Source: Terriglobales bacterium | Lineage (GTDB): Bacteria; Acidobacteriota; Terriglobia; Terriglobales; Acidobacteriaceae | Direction of reading: 5' to 3' | Assembly (NCBI GenBank): GCA_030043575.1 | Contig: JASHXK010000207.1 | Location: forward strand, 1-10,542 | Length of the DNA: 10,542 nt | Shown: piece after piece, positions 1-6,486 of the stretch | Layout of the letters: every line of letters starts with the position of its first letter | How positions within the stretch are numbered: the stretch's first letter is position 1 | Notes under the pieces: generated by a model | What the model was told of the DNA's origin: nothing | Seen by the model: the letters and a program-made list of their open reading frames with translations, nothing else | The model's database searches: none | Translations under genes and position numbers: made by a program

Positions 1-557
1 GCTGCCGCGGGCGGCTGCTCCCGGTAAAAGAACAGCATGTCGAGGGAGACGGTTTCCGCGCCCACCTGGCGCAACAATGTCGTAACCTGCCCGCGATGAT
101 AGGTGCCGTGGTTCACGACATGCTGCAGTAGTTGCACCAGCGGCATGGAAAACTCGTGGCCGCCCATATCGGTATAGTCCAACTTTGCTGAAAGACTGGC
201 TTCCTTCAACCGGCCCAGGTAATGATGTCGATCCTGCTCGATTGAATCGGCGAATCTGCGCAGGCCGGATAATGTGGTGAGGGTATCAAGCGCAACTCCG
301 CCGTTACTGAGTGCGCTCTGCATCGCCGATGCCTGGGTTGTGTCAGAAACGGTCGCGCGCGGCGATGCGCCCGTCCAGCGCTTCAGCCAAATCCACTCCG
401 CAGCCAGGATGTGCAACACCGATTCCTGGATGGATGGGAAGCTGCTCTGGATCACGCTGCTGAACTGCTCGTCGCTGAGCTTCTCCAAGACGGAGAACAT
501 GCGGCGATTGGCCCAGAGGTTGTAAGCGTAGAGACTGCGAATGTCGTTGAGGTCCAT
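1..557 (-). CDS. DinB/YfiT-like putative metal-dependent protein (C-terminus cut by window edge)
   Basis: Translating the minus strand from the ATG at 557-555 gives 185 open codons to the window edge. The protein has the four-helix DinB/YfiT signature: an N-terminal Y-x-x-N-L-W-A-N-R-R-M helix (residues 10-20), H49 in a V-L-H-I-L-x-x-E-W helix, and H150/H154 in N-H-G-T-Y-H-R-G-Q. These three histidines are the usual metal ligands of the family. The family includes thiol-dependent transferases and the damage-inducible DinB of Bacillus; the substrate of this member is unknown. No signal peptide is seen, so it is probably cytoplasmic. A GGAG six bases before the ATG supports the start. Family members are typically about 150-180 residues, so only a short tail should be missing. 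The gene is transcribed away from the rest of the window and its partners lie outside. Confidence 0.88.
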   Translation of the reverse strand, partial: MDLNDIRSLYAYNLWANRRMFSVLEKLSDEQFSSVIQSSFPSIQESVLHILAAEWIWLKRWTGASPRATVSDTTQASAMQSALSNGGVALDTLTTLSGLRRFADSIEQDRHHYLGRLKEASLSAKLDYTDMGGHEFSMPLVQLLQHVVNHGTYHRGQVTTLLRQVGAETVSLDMLFFYREQPPAA

Positions 558-675
558 GGACGGCTCCGGATGGGCTGGAAATAGATTAGCCGAAGAGCCG
601 AGGACGTGCACTGAACTTACAGGGGAATCATCCCAAAAATCCGCGATTGGGAGCGGCGATTCAACAAGCGAGTAA

Positions 676-701
676 CGGAGACCTGCTCGAGCAGGTCTCC
701 G
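676..701. terminator. Perfect 26-bp palindrome, likely hairpin terminator of the TIGR03118 gene
   Basis: CGGAGACCTGCTC is followed at once by its exact complement GAGCAGGTCTCCG, giving a 13+13 bp palindrome without a spacer. It begins 42 nt past the TAG of the minus-strand gene that ends at 743 and lies upstream of the DinB-like gene. Only two T residues follow on the minus strand, so it is a strong stem without a classic U-tract. A factor-binding palindrome is the alternative. Confidence 0.5.
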
Positions 702-742
702 CTGCCTTAGTCATGCCGCAAGGATTACCGAGCCGCCGTCGC

Positions 743-1816
743 CTACCGGACCTTGCGAGCGTCCAGCTTGTCCGAGTTTGCGGTAATCACACCGAAGAGG
801 CCGTCGCCATAACCGCCTGGACCAGCGGTGAAATACAAGCGGCCGGGCGAGATTACGGATGGAGCCGCCGCAAACATCAGCCCCCAGAGTCCACTAATCG
901 TGATGGGAGATCCATTCTGATTCAGGTACCCCAGGAACGCTCCCGTGGTGGGGTTGTAAGCACTGATCCAGCCGCTGCCCAAGTTGCCCACTAGTAAGGC
1001 GCCGCTCATCGGTCCGAAATTCGGCGGAGCTAGCGCGAGGCTCCAGGGTGCGTCCACGGTGCTGCCCGAGATCAGATGTACCTGCGATTCGCCGTTGAGG
1101 TCATAGGTGTCCACATATCCCGTTCCACTGCCGCGTTTGTTGAAGGTCACATAAAGGGTGTTGCGGATGACCTGAATACCGTAAGGGGTAAAGCCAGAGG
1201 GCAGCGTGGTATCGGTGAAAGATTTGACTAGATTGAAGTTTCCATCGTAGATGTCGACCAGGTTGTTGTTCGAGTCGGCGGCATAAAGAAAATTCCCCGA
1301 GGAAGTGAAGGCAATAGCCAGACCGGTGTAGACAGCCCTTGCCGCTGAGTTATTAACGGCAATGACTGCATTGGTCGGGTTAACGGATGGATTCCATCCG
1401 CTTATGGTGCCATCCTCGGTGGCGAACAGGAACAGAGCCGCAGCCGAATTGCTTCCTTCCGTAATCTGGAAATTGGAGGAAGTGTTGGCGACAATGCCGG
1501 TAGGCGATCCGGTCCCGCTGCCGCTAGCCGGGGGGATCGTGACCACGAGCTGCTGAGGCTCACCTTGCGCGTTGTAGATGGTCGAGAGTCCTGTGTCGTT
1601 ATCGGATACCCAGAACGGTCCTCCGGGGAGTGCCGCGAGACCCCAGGCGTTTACCAGGTTGGGATCGGTGAAGCTTCCTTGCCCGGGTACATTGCTGGTT
1701 AGATTGGTTTGGGTATATTGGGCGGTTGCTGAAACGGCAAGCAGCAGCATAGCAGCGAGCAGCACTACACTACCGCGAAGAGAAGCAAGATTAGAGTTAC
1801 GCGCCGATAGCACCAT
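743..1816 (-). CDS. TIGR03118-family exported protein, probable beta-propeller
   Basis: The 357-residue protein has a signal peptide: a hydrophobic stretch at about 15-28 and an A-T-A|Q cleavage site near residue 32. The mature part carries the conserved blocks of TIGR03118: N-L-V-N-A-W-G-L-A, F-W-V-S-D-N-D-T-G-L-S, a repeated G-T-I-S-G-W-N-P-like strand motif, L-Y-A-A-D-x-N-N-N, A-P-W-S-L-A-L-A-P-x-N-F-G-P, G-A-L-L-V-G-N and a final R-L-Y-F-T-A-G-P. Repeated four-strand units with aromatic and Asp/Asn turns suggest a propeller fold (inference). Biochemical function is unknown for the family. Some members end in a PEP-CTERM sorting signal; this one ends in a charged tail, so it is probably released to the periplasm or outside. 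AGGAGG lies four bases before the ATG, a very strong ribosome site that fixes the start. Confidence 0.9.
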   Translation of the reverse strand: MVLSARNSNLASLRGSVVLLAAMLLLAVSATAQYTQTNLTSNVPGQGSFTDPNLVNAWGLAALPGGPFWVSDNDTGLSTIYNAQGEPQQLVVTIPPASGSGTGSPTGIVANTSSNFQITEGSNSAAALFLFATEDGTISGWNPSVNPTNAVIAVNNSAARAVYTGLAIAFTSSGNFLYAADSNNNLVDIYDGNFNLVKSFTDTTLPSGFTPYGIQVIRNTLYVTFNKRGSGTGYVDTYDLNGESQVHLISGSTVDAPWSLALAPPNFGPMSGALLVGNLGSGWISAYNPTTGAFLGYLNQNGSPITISGLWGLMFAAAPSVISPGRLYFTAGPGGYGDGLFGVITANSDKLDARKVR

Positions 1817-1882
1817 ATATCCTCCTGAACAAAATCGAAGTGTCTTGACGCGGGTTCAACTCTAAGGAATGCGAGGCTCGCG

Positions 1883-1911
1883 GTTGTCAAGCCGCTGTGA
1901 AAGAGTTGTCA
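1883..1911 (-). promoter_or_regulatory. Direct repeats with TTGACA upstream of the TIGR03118 gene
   Basis: On the minus strand TGACAAC occurs twice, 22 bp apart (plus-strand GTTGTCA at 1883-1889 and 1905-1911). The proximal copy forms a perfect TTGACA -35 hexamer (1885-1890), 68 nt before the start codon. I see no good -10 hexamer 16-18 bp downstream, so this may be a -35 used with an activator or an alternative sigma factor, or tandem binding sites. Confidence 0.35.
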
Positions 1912-2032
1912 CTTTCTCCTGACCTAATCACTGGGGCGAGCTAAGCCACTGCGATGCCAACGGCCGGCGCCGCGCACGCCTAATCGATGGGCACGAAGAA
2001 GCCGTAGCCTGGTTATGTGGCGCGGGTGCGGA

Positions 2033-2755
2033 CTACTCTCCGCCGTGATGCATCAACTGGGCTTCCGACGCCGACGCCGTGTTCATGCCGCCTTCGCTGA
2101 AGTTTGCGAGATAGGCGCTGCGGCGGCCGTGCGAGCTCCATTGCGAATCCAGTCCATCGCCCTGAAACTCGTCACTCAAGGCGACGGCCGAGGTCGCGTG
2201 CTCGACGTTGGTGAGCGGAGGATAAAAGTTCGTCTCGTTGCCGCAGATGTGATCGTGATGATTCAGCGGACGGGTGACGATGGTCGCCAGATGTCCGGCG
2301 CGTAAAATGGCGTGGCCCTCGTGAGGATCGGTGGGCATGTCGAGGATGACGGGAACGTAGTCCACGCGCACAACGTTCTCCAACAGCTTGCCGCCTTCGT
2401 GCTGCGCCAGAGCGATCAGCGCCTCGCGCTGCGCCGGATTTGCGGCGTCATCAACCATCAACACCGCCTGCGCGGGATAGGGATCGCCATAAGGATCGCC
2501 GAGCGTAGCCTTCGCCCGCACCGCAGCGGCGACGGTCAGGCCGTCCAGCTTAACGCCGTTCCACTCGCCTTGCTGTACATGCCAGGCCAGTAGCGCCTGA
2601 TTGCCGGTGAGCCCAGTCTCGCCATTGGCAAAGCATTGCGCCACGTACACGTCGGTGGAACGCGATTCGATGTAGTCACCGCGAATTTGCTGGGCTTGAA
2701 GTGAAACGGCTCCCGTGAAAAGCAAGAGCACTGCGGCAAGATTTGCGCTGCTCAC
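2033..2755 (-). CDS. Exported DUF1326-like protein with His-rich C-terminal motif
   Basis: The start is GTG at 2755, chosen because GAGGAG lies nine bases upstream and a signal peptide follows (hydrophobic 5-19, cleavage near Q-A|Q at 21-22). The mature N-terminal part resembles DUF1326 (PF07040): G-D-Y-I-E opening, L-A-W-H-V-x-x-G-x-W-N-G-V-x-L-D-G-L-T-V-A (57-76), and V-D-D-A-A-x-P-A-Q-R-E-A-L (101-113) with a following G-G. After it comes a histidine-rich stretch: H145/H148, H155, N-H-H-D-H-I-C-G (165-172) and a conserved-looking N-E-x-x-F-Y-P-P-L. The His/Asp/Cys cluster could bind metal (inference). The usual cysteine pattern of the DUF1326 N-terminus is mostly absent; only C41 remains there. 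No function is established for the family. The gene lies 99 nt downstream of the lipoprotein gene and may be co-transcribed with it. Confidence 0.78.
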   Translation of the reverse strand: MSSANLAAVLLLFTGAVSLQAQQIRGDYIESRSTDVYVAQCFANGETGLTGNQALLAWHVQQGEWNGVKLDGLTVAAAVRAKATLGDPYGDPYPAQAVLMVDDAANPAQREALIALAQHEGGKLLENVVRVDYVPVILDMPTDPHEGHAILRAGHLATIVTRPLNHHDHICGNETNFYPPLTNVEHATSAVALSDEFQGDGLDSQWSSHGRRSAYLANFSEGGMNTASASEAQLMHHGGE

Positions 2756-2783
2756 AAATTAGGACTCCTCAACCCTGGCGAAT

Positions 2784-2789
2784 ATTTTA
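2784..2789 (-). promoter_or_regulatory. Possible -10 box for the DUF1326-like gene
   Basis: TAAAAT on the minus strand (5 of 6 with TATAAT) sits 28 nt before the GTG start, in the 99-nt gap after the lipoprotein gene. No matching -35 is visible, so an internal promoter is only possible. Confidence 0.25.
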
Positions 2790-2854
2790 GATGAGGAATC
2801 GCGGAGCGCGGCTTCTGTTATCGCGAACGGTTTACCAAGCGCTGCCAACCGCGA

Positions 2855-3319
2855 TTATTGCGCCACCATCGTCATGGTTCCGGCGGAGGCGGGACAAGTC
2901 GAGCTAGCAGCGTTGCTGTACGATCCCTGGACGGTCGAGGTCGTGGTTGTCGGCAACGTTCCGGTGACGGTAATGGCTGTGTCGCTCGTGGCGTCGGTGA
3001 TCGTCATGGTATAGGTGGTGACGCTGCTGCTGGTGGTGCTGGTGGCGCTGACGGACAGCGCGCTGCCGTTGATGCACATGTTTGTGGGAATGGCGACGGT
3101 GCCGGTGTAGGTCGTCGAGGCGCCGCTGTAATTGTTGCTACCCTCCTGCGAGATCGCCAGGGCGAACACGTACACGGGAGTTGTGCTGCTCGTGGGGTAC
3201 ATGGCAACATTCCAGTCGCCATAAAGGCCGACGTTGGTGGCAGGATTGTTATAACCGCTGCCGCAGCCGGCAGTCATGGCGAGCAACGAGAGCACAAGCA
3301 AGCAGGATAGACTTCGCAT
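2855..3319 (-). CDS. Ser/Thr-rich beta-strand lipoprotein
   Basis: This 154-residue protein starts with a lipoprotein signal peptide: M-R-S, hydrophobic 5-14, and lipobox M-T-A-G-C with C19 as the lipidated residue. The mature protein is dominated by alternating Thr/Ser/Val strands: G-D-W-N-V near 34-38, I-S-Q-E-G-x-x-x-Y-S-G near 56-65, then repeated T-V-T-G-T and G-S-Y-S patterns. Two mature cysteines (C82, C142) could form a disulfide. This architecture resembles a group of uncharacterised acidobacterial lipoproteins as I recall them; no enzymatic motif is visible. GAGGA lies 11 nt before the ATG. It is the first gene of the minus-strand exported group and is divergent from the PLP enzyme gene. 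Confidence 0.85.
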   Translation of the reverse strand: MRSLSCLLVLSLLAMTAGCGSGYNNPATNVGLYGDWNVAMYPTSSTTPVYVFALAISQEGSNNYSGASTTYTGTVAIPTNMCINGSALSVSATSTTSSSVTTYTMTITDATSDTAITVTGTLPTTTTSTVQGSYSNAASSTCPASAGTMTMVAQ

Positions 3320-3385
3320 AAAAAGAGCGTTCCTCGAGTGGCGCTGGGAGTTGCAGATCGCACACTACACGTGCAAACCCAGCGT

Positions 3386-3391
3386 ACTATA
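3386..3391 (-). promoter_or_regulatory. Possible -10 box for the lipoprotein gene
   Basis: Minus-strand TATAGT (5 of 6 with consensus) lies 66 nt before the ATG, in the divergent spacer 3320-3490. I see no clear -35. It would give a leader of about 60 nt. Confidence 0.35.
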
Positions 3392-3477
3392 ACCCCACTC
3401 GCCGAGGAAAGTTTCCGGATCGCAGTTTTTCGCTAAAACCTCCGATGGCAGTGGGGCGCAAGGGTTTAGTCTTCCCC

Positions 3478-3490
3478 TACAATAGCAGTC
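3478..3490 (+). promoter_or_regulatory. -10 box seven bases before the PLP enzyme start (possible leaderless transcript)
   Basis: TACAAT (5 of 6 with TATAAT) at 3478-3483 is followed by exactly seven bases and then the ATG at 3491. With normal promoter geometry transcription would begin at or next to the start codon. No Shine-Dalgarno is present in this interval. No good -35 is seen. Confidence 0.4.
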
Positions 3491-4654
3491 ATGCCTGACG
3501 CACTGTTGCGGTACCGTTCCGAGTTTCCCATCCTTGCGCGCACTACCTATCTCAACAGCAACTCGCTGGGCGCGATGCCGCGCGGCGTGGAGGATGCGCT
3601 GCACCACTACACCGAGACATGGAACACTCGCGGCGTGCGCGCCTGGGAAGAAGAGTGGTGGATGCTGGCAGCGCAGGTGGGCGACGAGATCGGAGGGCTG
3701 TTCCATGCGCCTGCCGGATCGGTGGCGTGCCTGCAGAACGTGACCTCGTGCCAGGCGACGGTGGCGTCGTGCTTCGACTTCAGCGGCCGCCGCAACAAGG
3801 TAGTCTATGACGACCTGAATTTCCCTTCGGTGATGTACTTCTGGGAAGCGCAGCGGCGCCGCGGCGCGCGCATCCAGATGGTGCCGACCGACGACACCAT
3901 CCACGTCAACACTGAGCGGCTGCTGGACGCAATCGACGAAGAGACGCTGCTGGTGCCGATCTCGCATGTGATCTTTCGCAGCGCGTTTATCCAGGATGTC
4001 GAGGCGATTGTGGACAAGGCACATCGAGTCGGCGCCCATGTTCTGCTCGACTCGTTTCAGGCGACGGGGACGATTCCCTTCGATGTGCAGAAGCTGAATG
4101 TCGACTTCTGTACCGGCGGCGTTCTGAAGTGGCTGTGCGGCGGGCCGGGCACGGCGTATCTTTACGTGCGGCCCGATCTAATGACGAAACTGGAGCCAAC
4201 CTTTACCGGCTGGTTCGGCCACGAGAACCCCTTCGGCTTCGAGATCGGCGTCACGCGCTACGCGCCGAACATCTATCGCTTCACGCAAGGCACTTCGAAT
4301 ATTCCGGCGCTGACGGTGGCGCGGCCGGGGCTGAAGATCGTCCGCGAGGCCGGTATTGAAAATATCCGGCAGCGCTCGAAGTGCCAGACAGCAATGCTGA
4401 TGGACATGGCAATGCAGCGCGGTTGGCGGGTGAATACGCCGATGAATCCCGAGCGCCGCGCCGGAACAGTTTCCATCGATATGCCCAACGCGCAGCAGGT
4501 TTGCACCGAACTGCTGAAGCGCGACATTCTCGTCGACTATCGGCCCAAGGCGGGCGTGCGTTTCTCGCCGCATTTTTATAACACCGATGAGGAGATCACT
4601 AGCGCCATCGCGGCCGTGGAAGAGATCCTGAGCGGGATGCCCGTGGGAGCGTAA
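3491..4654 (+). CDS. Kynureninase-like class V aminotransferase-fold PLP enzyme
   Basis: The 387-residue protein has a full fold-type I PLP layout. N-S-N-S-L-G (22-27) and N-V-T-S-C-Q-A-T (83-90) form the cofactor phosphate region. N-F-P-S-V-x-Y-F-W is at 110-118 and D187 should contact the pyridine nitrogen. K213 in G-G-V-L-K-W-L-C-G-G-P-G is the Schiff-base lysine. G-W-F-G-H-x-x-P-F (240-248), G-T-S-N-I-P-A-L (267-274) and V-R-F-S-P-H-F-Y-N-T (356-365) match kynureninase blocks, with R357 as the likely carboxylate anchor. Kynureninases normally carry D-L-x-H and Y-K-Y; here these read D-S-F-Q and L-K-W, so the reaction may differ from kynurenine hydrolysis. Length is slightly below typical kynureninases (about 400-430). 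No tryptophan-degradation or NAD genes are nearby. The protein is cytoplasmic. No Shine-Dalgarno is seen at this start. Confidence 0.85.
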   Translation: MPDALLRYRSEFPILARTTYLNSNSLGAMPRGVEDALHHYTETWNTRGVRAWEEEWWMLAAQVGDEIGGLFHAPAGSVACLQNVTSCQATVASCFDFSGRRNKVVYDDLNFPSVMYFWEAQRRRGARIQMVPTDDTIHVNTERLLDAIDEETLLVPISHVIFRSAFIQDVEAIVDKAHRVGAHVLLDSFQATGTIPFDVQKLNVDFCTGGVLKWLCGGPGTAYLYVRPDLMTKLEPTFTGWFGHENPFGFEIGVTRYAPNIYRFTQGTSNIPALTVARPGLKIVREAGIENIRQRSKCQTAMLMDMAMQRGWRVNTPMNPERRAGTVSIDMPNAQQVCTELLKRDILVDYRPKAGVRFSPHFYNTDEEITSAIAAVEEILSGMPVGA

Positions 4655-4888
4655 GGACGGACCTTCCGGGATTCTGCCCAACTCAAGAAAATTTTTTCAC
4701 AACAAAATGCCCTAATAATGGGAAGTTCGTGGTGCAGGTTATTCAGTCGCAACGAGTTGCCGGGAATTCACAATAGGCCGAAGATTCCCTAGAAATCCAC
4801 AGCCGGATTTATCTGCTACGCTGCCGCAGTTGAAGTGACGCAGCGCACCGGCTAGAACGTGCGGCGGTTATCAGGGGTGAGCAGTCTT

Positions 4889-4916
4889 TTGCGGCTTAGA
4901 TGTGTCGCCTTATACT
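4889..4916 (+). promoter_or_regulatory. Promoter candidate of the dCTP deaminase gene
   Basis: TTGCGG (3 of 6 with TTGACA) at 4889-4894 and TATACT (5 of 6 with TATAAT) at 4911-4916 are separated by 16 bp. Transcription would start near 4923, giving a leader of about 65 nt. Confidence 0.45.
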
Positions 4917-4920
4917 ACAG

Positions 4921-4934
4921 CGCTGAATTCAGCG
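4921..4934. promoter_or_regulatory. 14-bp perfect palindrome at the predicted dcd start of transcription
   Basis: CGCTGAATTCAGCG is a perfect palindrome that begins four bases after the TATACT -10 box, so it would cover position +1. This placement suits a repressor operator. It does not have the CTGT-N8-ACAG spacing of the proteobacterial LexA box, so the binding factor is unknown. Confidence 0.4.
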
Positions 4935-4987
4935 AAGGGGCGCGACGGCTTGCCGCGGCCGCGCGCCAATAGCAAAAGGGGGAGAAT

Positions 4988-6325
4988 TTGTTCTCCGAGC
5001 CGCTACTGCCGGGAATGACATTCCGCCAATCGAGTGGCGAGGGCATCTTGCCGTCGCAGGATCTTTGGCAGTTTGCGCAGGATGGGGTCATCTGTTCACA
5101 TCGCGAAATTCAGCCAGGACAGATTCAGCCGGCGAGTATCGATCTTCGGCTCGATCACGAGGCTTATCGCGTGCACGCCAGCTTCCTGCCAAGCAGGTCG
5201 GCTCCCTTGCGCGTCAAAGCAAAGTCCAACGGTCTGTTCGACAAGACGATTGACATATCCGAGCCGACTTTGCTGGAGCCCGGGACCATCCATATTGTGC
5301 GGGTAGTTGAGAGCCTGGCGCTTCCCAGTGACATCTATGGTATAGCCAACGCAAAAAGTACGACTGGGCGCCTCGATATTTTCACGCGTCTGATTACGGA
5401 TTGGGGAGACGAATTCGACCGGGTTCCGATGGGGTATCACGGGGACCTGTACCTACAGGTCGTCTCTCACACCTTCCCCATTCTGGTGAAGTCCGGCATG
5501 AAGCTAAATCAATTGCGACTGGTGCGGGGCAAGTCCGATCCAGTGCCGGACAACGAGCTGCAAGAGTTGGCCAAAGAGGATTTGTTAGTTCTCAACGACG
5601 CAAACTGTTCAGGACAGGGCGATATAAATAAGGGACTTCGCGTTTCGGTAGACCTTCAAGGGGACGGATCGTCGGGCTTTATCGGATACAAAGCGCGAAG
5701 ACATGGCCGGCCTATCAACCTCGGGCTCAGTCGTCATTATGATCCCGAAGACTTCTGGCTTCCCATCCCGAGGCCGAACAAGGGATATCTCATCCTTGAA
5801 CCAAATGAGTTTTATATCCTGGCCTCGAGGCAGGCCGTTCGGGTCGGCCCAAACCATGCGGCCGAAATGGTTCCTTACGATCCGACGATGGGGGAGTTCC
5901 ACGTGCATTACGCAGGATTCTTCGACCCAGGATTTGGATACGGCACGGGGGGCGAAATCCAGGGAGCAAAGGCCGTACTGGAAGTTCGGGCTCACGTTAT
6001 GCCCCTTCTTCTAGAGCACGACCAGCTTGTCGGAAGGTTGCATTACTACAAGATGGCGGCGACGCCGGACAAGGTATATGGGGTTTCCATTGGGTCGTCG
6101 TATCAGAAGCAAGGTCTGGCACTGAGCAGACACTTTAAGGGAGCGGATGGCGGCGCGCTCCGCTCAGACCAGGAGATGGCGGCGGCAAAGCAAGATCCAG
6201 TAGTTGCGCCCAACAACAACGCCGCGAAGTCCCAGAGGATTGACGGCGATGACGATGACTCGATCGTTGACATCGCCTTCCCGAGCAGCAAGGGGGAGAA
6301 CAGAATAAACGCGAAGCACGGTTAA
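4988..6325 (+). CDS. 2'-deoxycytidine 5'-triphosphate deaminase, two-domain PF06559 type
   Basis: It should deaminate dCTP to dUTP, feeding thymidylate synthesis. The 445-residue protein has two Dcd-like halves. The first (about 27-180) holds I-Q-P-A-S-I-D-L-R-L (46-55), R-V-H-A-S-F-L-P, A-N-A-K-S-T-T-G-R-L-D-I-F-T-R (120-134) and G-M-K-L-N-Q-L-R (170-177). The second (about 215-385) holds H-Y-A-G-F-F-D-P-G-F-G (307-317), V-L-E-V-R-A-H with E332 as likely catalytic Glu, L-V-G-R-L-H-Y, and a Dcd-type lid S-S-Y-Q-K-Q-G-x-A-L-S-R. These blocks match proteobacterial PF06559 proteins of about 360-370 residues. Residues 385-445 are an extra polar tail ending in an acidic patch D-D-D-D-D. The start is TTG at 4988 after GGGGGAG; an ATG at 5015 is the alternative. 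Base composition looks less GC-rich than in neighbouring genes, which hints at transfer. Confidence 0.85.
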   Translation: MFSEPLLPGMTFRQSSGEGILPSQDLWQFAQDGVICSHREIQPGQIQPASIDLRLDHEAYRVHASFLPSRSAPLRVKAKSNGLFDKTIDISEPTLLEPGTIHIVRVVESLALPSDIYGIANAKSTTGRLDIFTRLITDWGDEFDRVPMGYHGDLYLQVVSHTFPILVKSGMKLNQLRLVRGKSDPVPDNELQELAKEDLLVLNDANCSGQGDINKGLRVSVDLQGDGSSGFIGYKARRHGRPINLGLSRHYDPEDFWLPIPRPNKGYLILEPNEFYILASRQAVRVGPNHAAEMVPYDPTMGEFHVHYAGFFDPGFGYGTGGEIQGAKAVLEVRAHVMPLLLEHDQLVGRLHYYKMAATPDKVYGVSIGSSYQKQGLALSRHFKGADGGALRSDQEMAAAKQDPVVAPNNNAAKSQRIDGDDDDSIVDIAFPSSKGENRINAKHG

Positions 6326-6349
6326 GGCGTGCGGCGAGGACTCATTCTA

Positions 6350-6366
6350 CGACCGTTGGCCGGTCG
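6350..6366 (+). terminator. Weak hairpin after the dCTP deaminase gene
   Basis: CGACCG and CGGTCG (6350-6355, 6361-6366) form a 6-bp stem with a five-base loop, 24 nt past the stop. A pyrimidine-rich but broken T-stretch follows. It is a possible terminator between convergent genes. Confidence 0.3.
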
Positions 6367-6486
6367 ACCATTCCTTCTTCGGGTGCGTGGCATCTTGGAG
6401 TCGGGTAATACGCTGGTTGCCATCCCGTTCAGCACATAGTACCCGGTTCATTCCATATACAAAACGATCCGCCGTTCCGGGTGACT

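Larger units (their letters stand above)
4655..4987. other. 333-nt intergenic spacer before the dCTP deaminase gene
   Basis: I see no gene here. The first part has an A/T-rich run (about 4686-4718) without a convincing preceding stem. The last 100 nt hold a promoter candidate, a 14-bp palindrome and the ribosome site of the downstream gene. Confidence 0.6.

Noticed and set aside
3365..4039. 224-codon open frame on the minus strand across the PLP enzyme gene
   Set aside because: It is antisense to a gene with clear PLP motifs. Its translation is Arg/His-rich with no domain, as expected for the opposite strand of GC-rich coding DNA.
4178..4681. 167-codon minus-strand open frame antisense to the PLP enzyme 3' end
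   Set aside because: Shadow of the plus-strand gene; no ribosome site or recognisable domain.
4671..4700. Rho-independent terminator after the PLP enzyme gene at the T-run near 4691
   Set aside because: The T-run is not preceded by a stem longer than about four base pairs.
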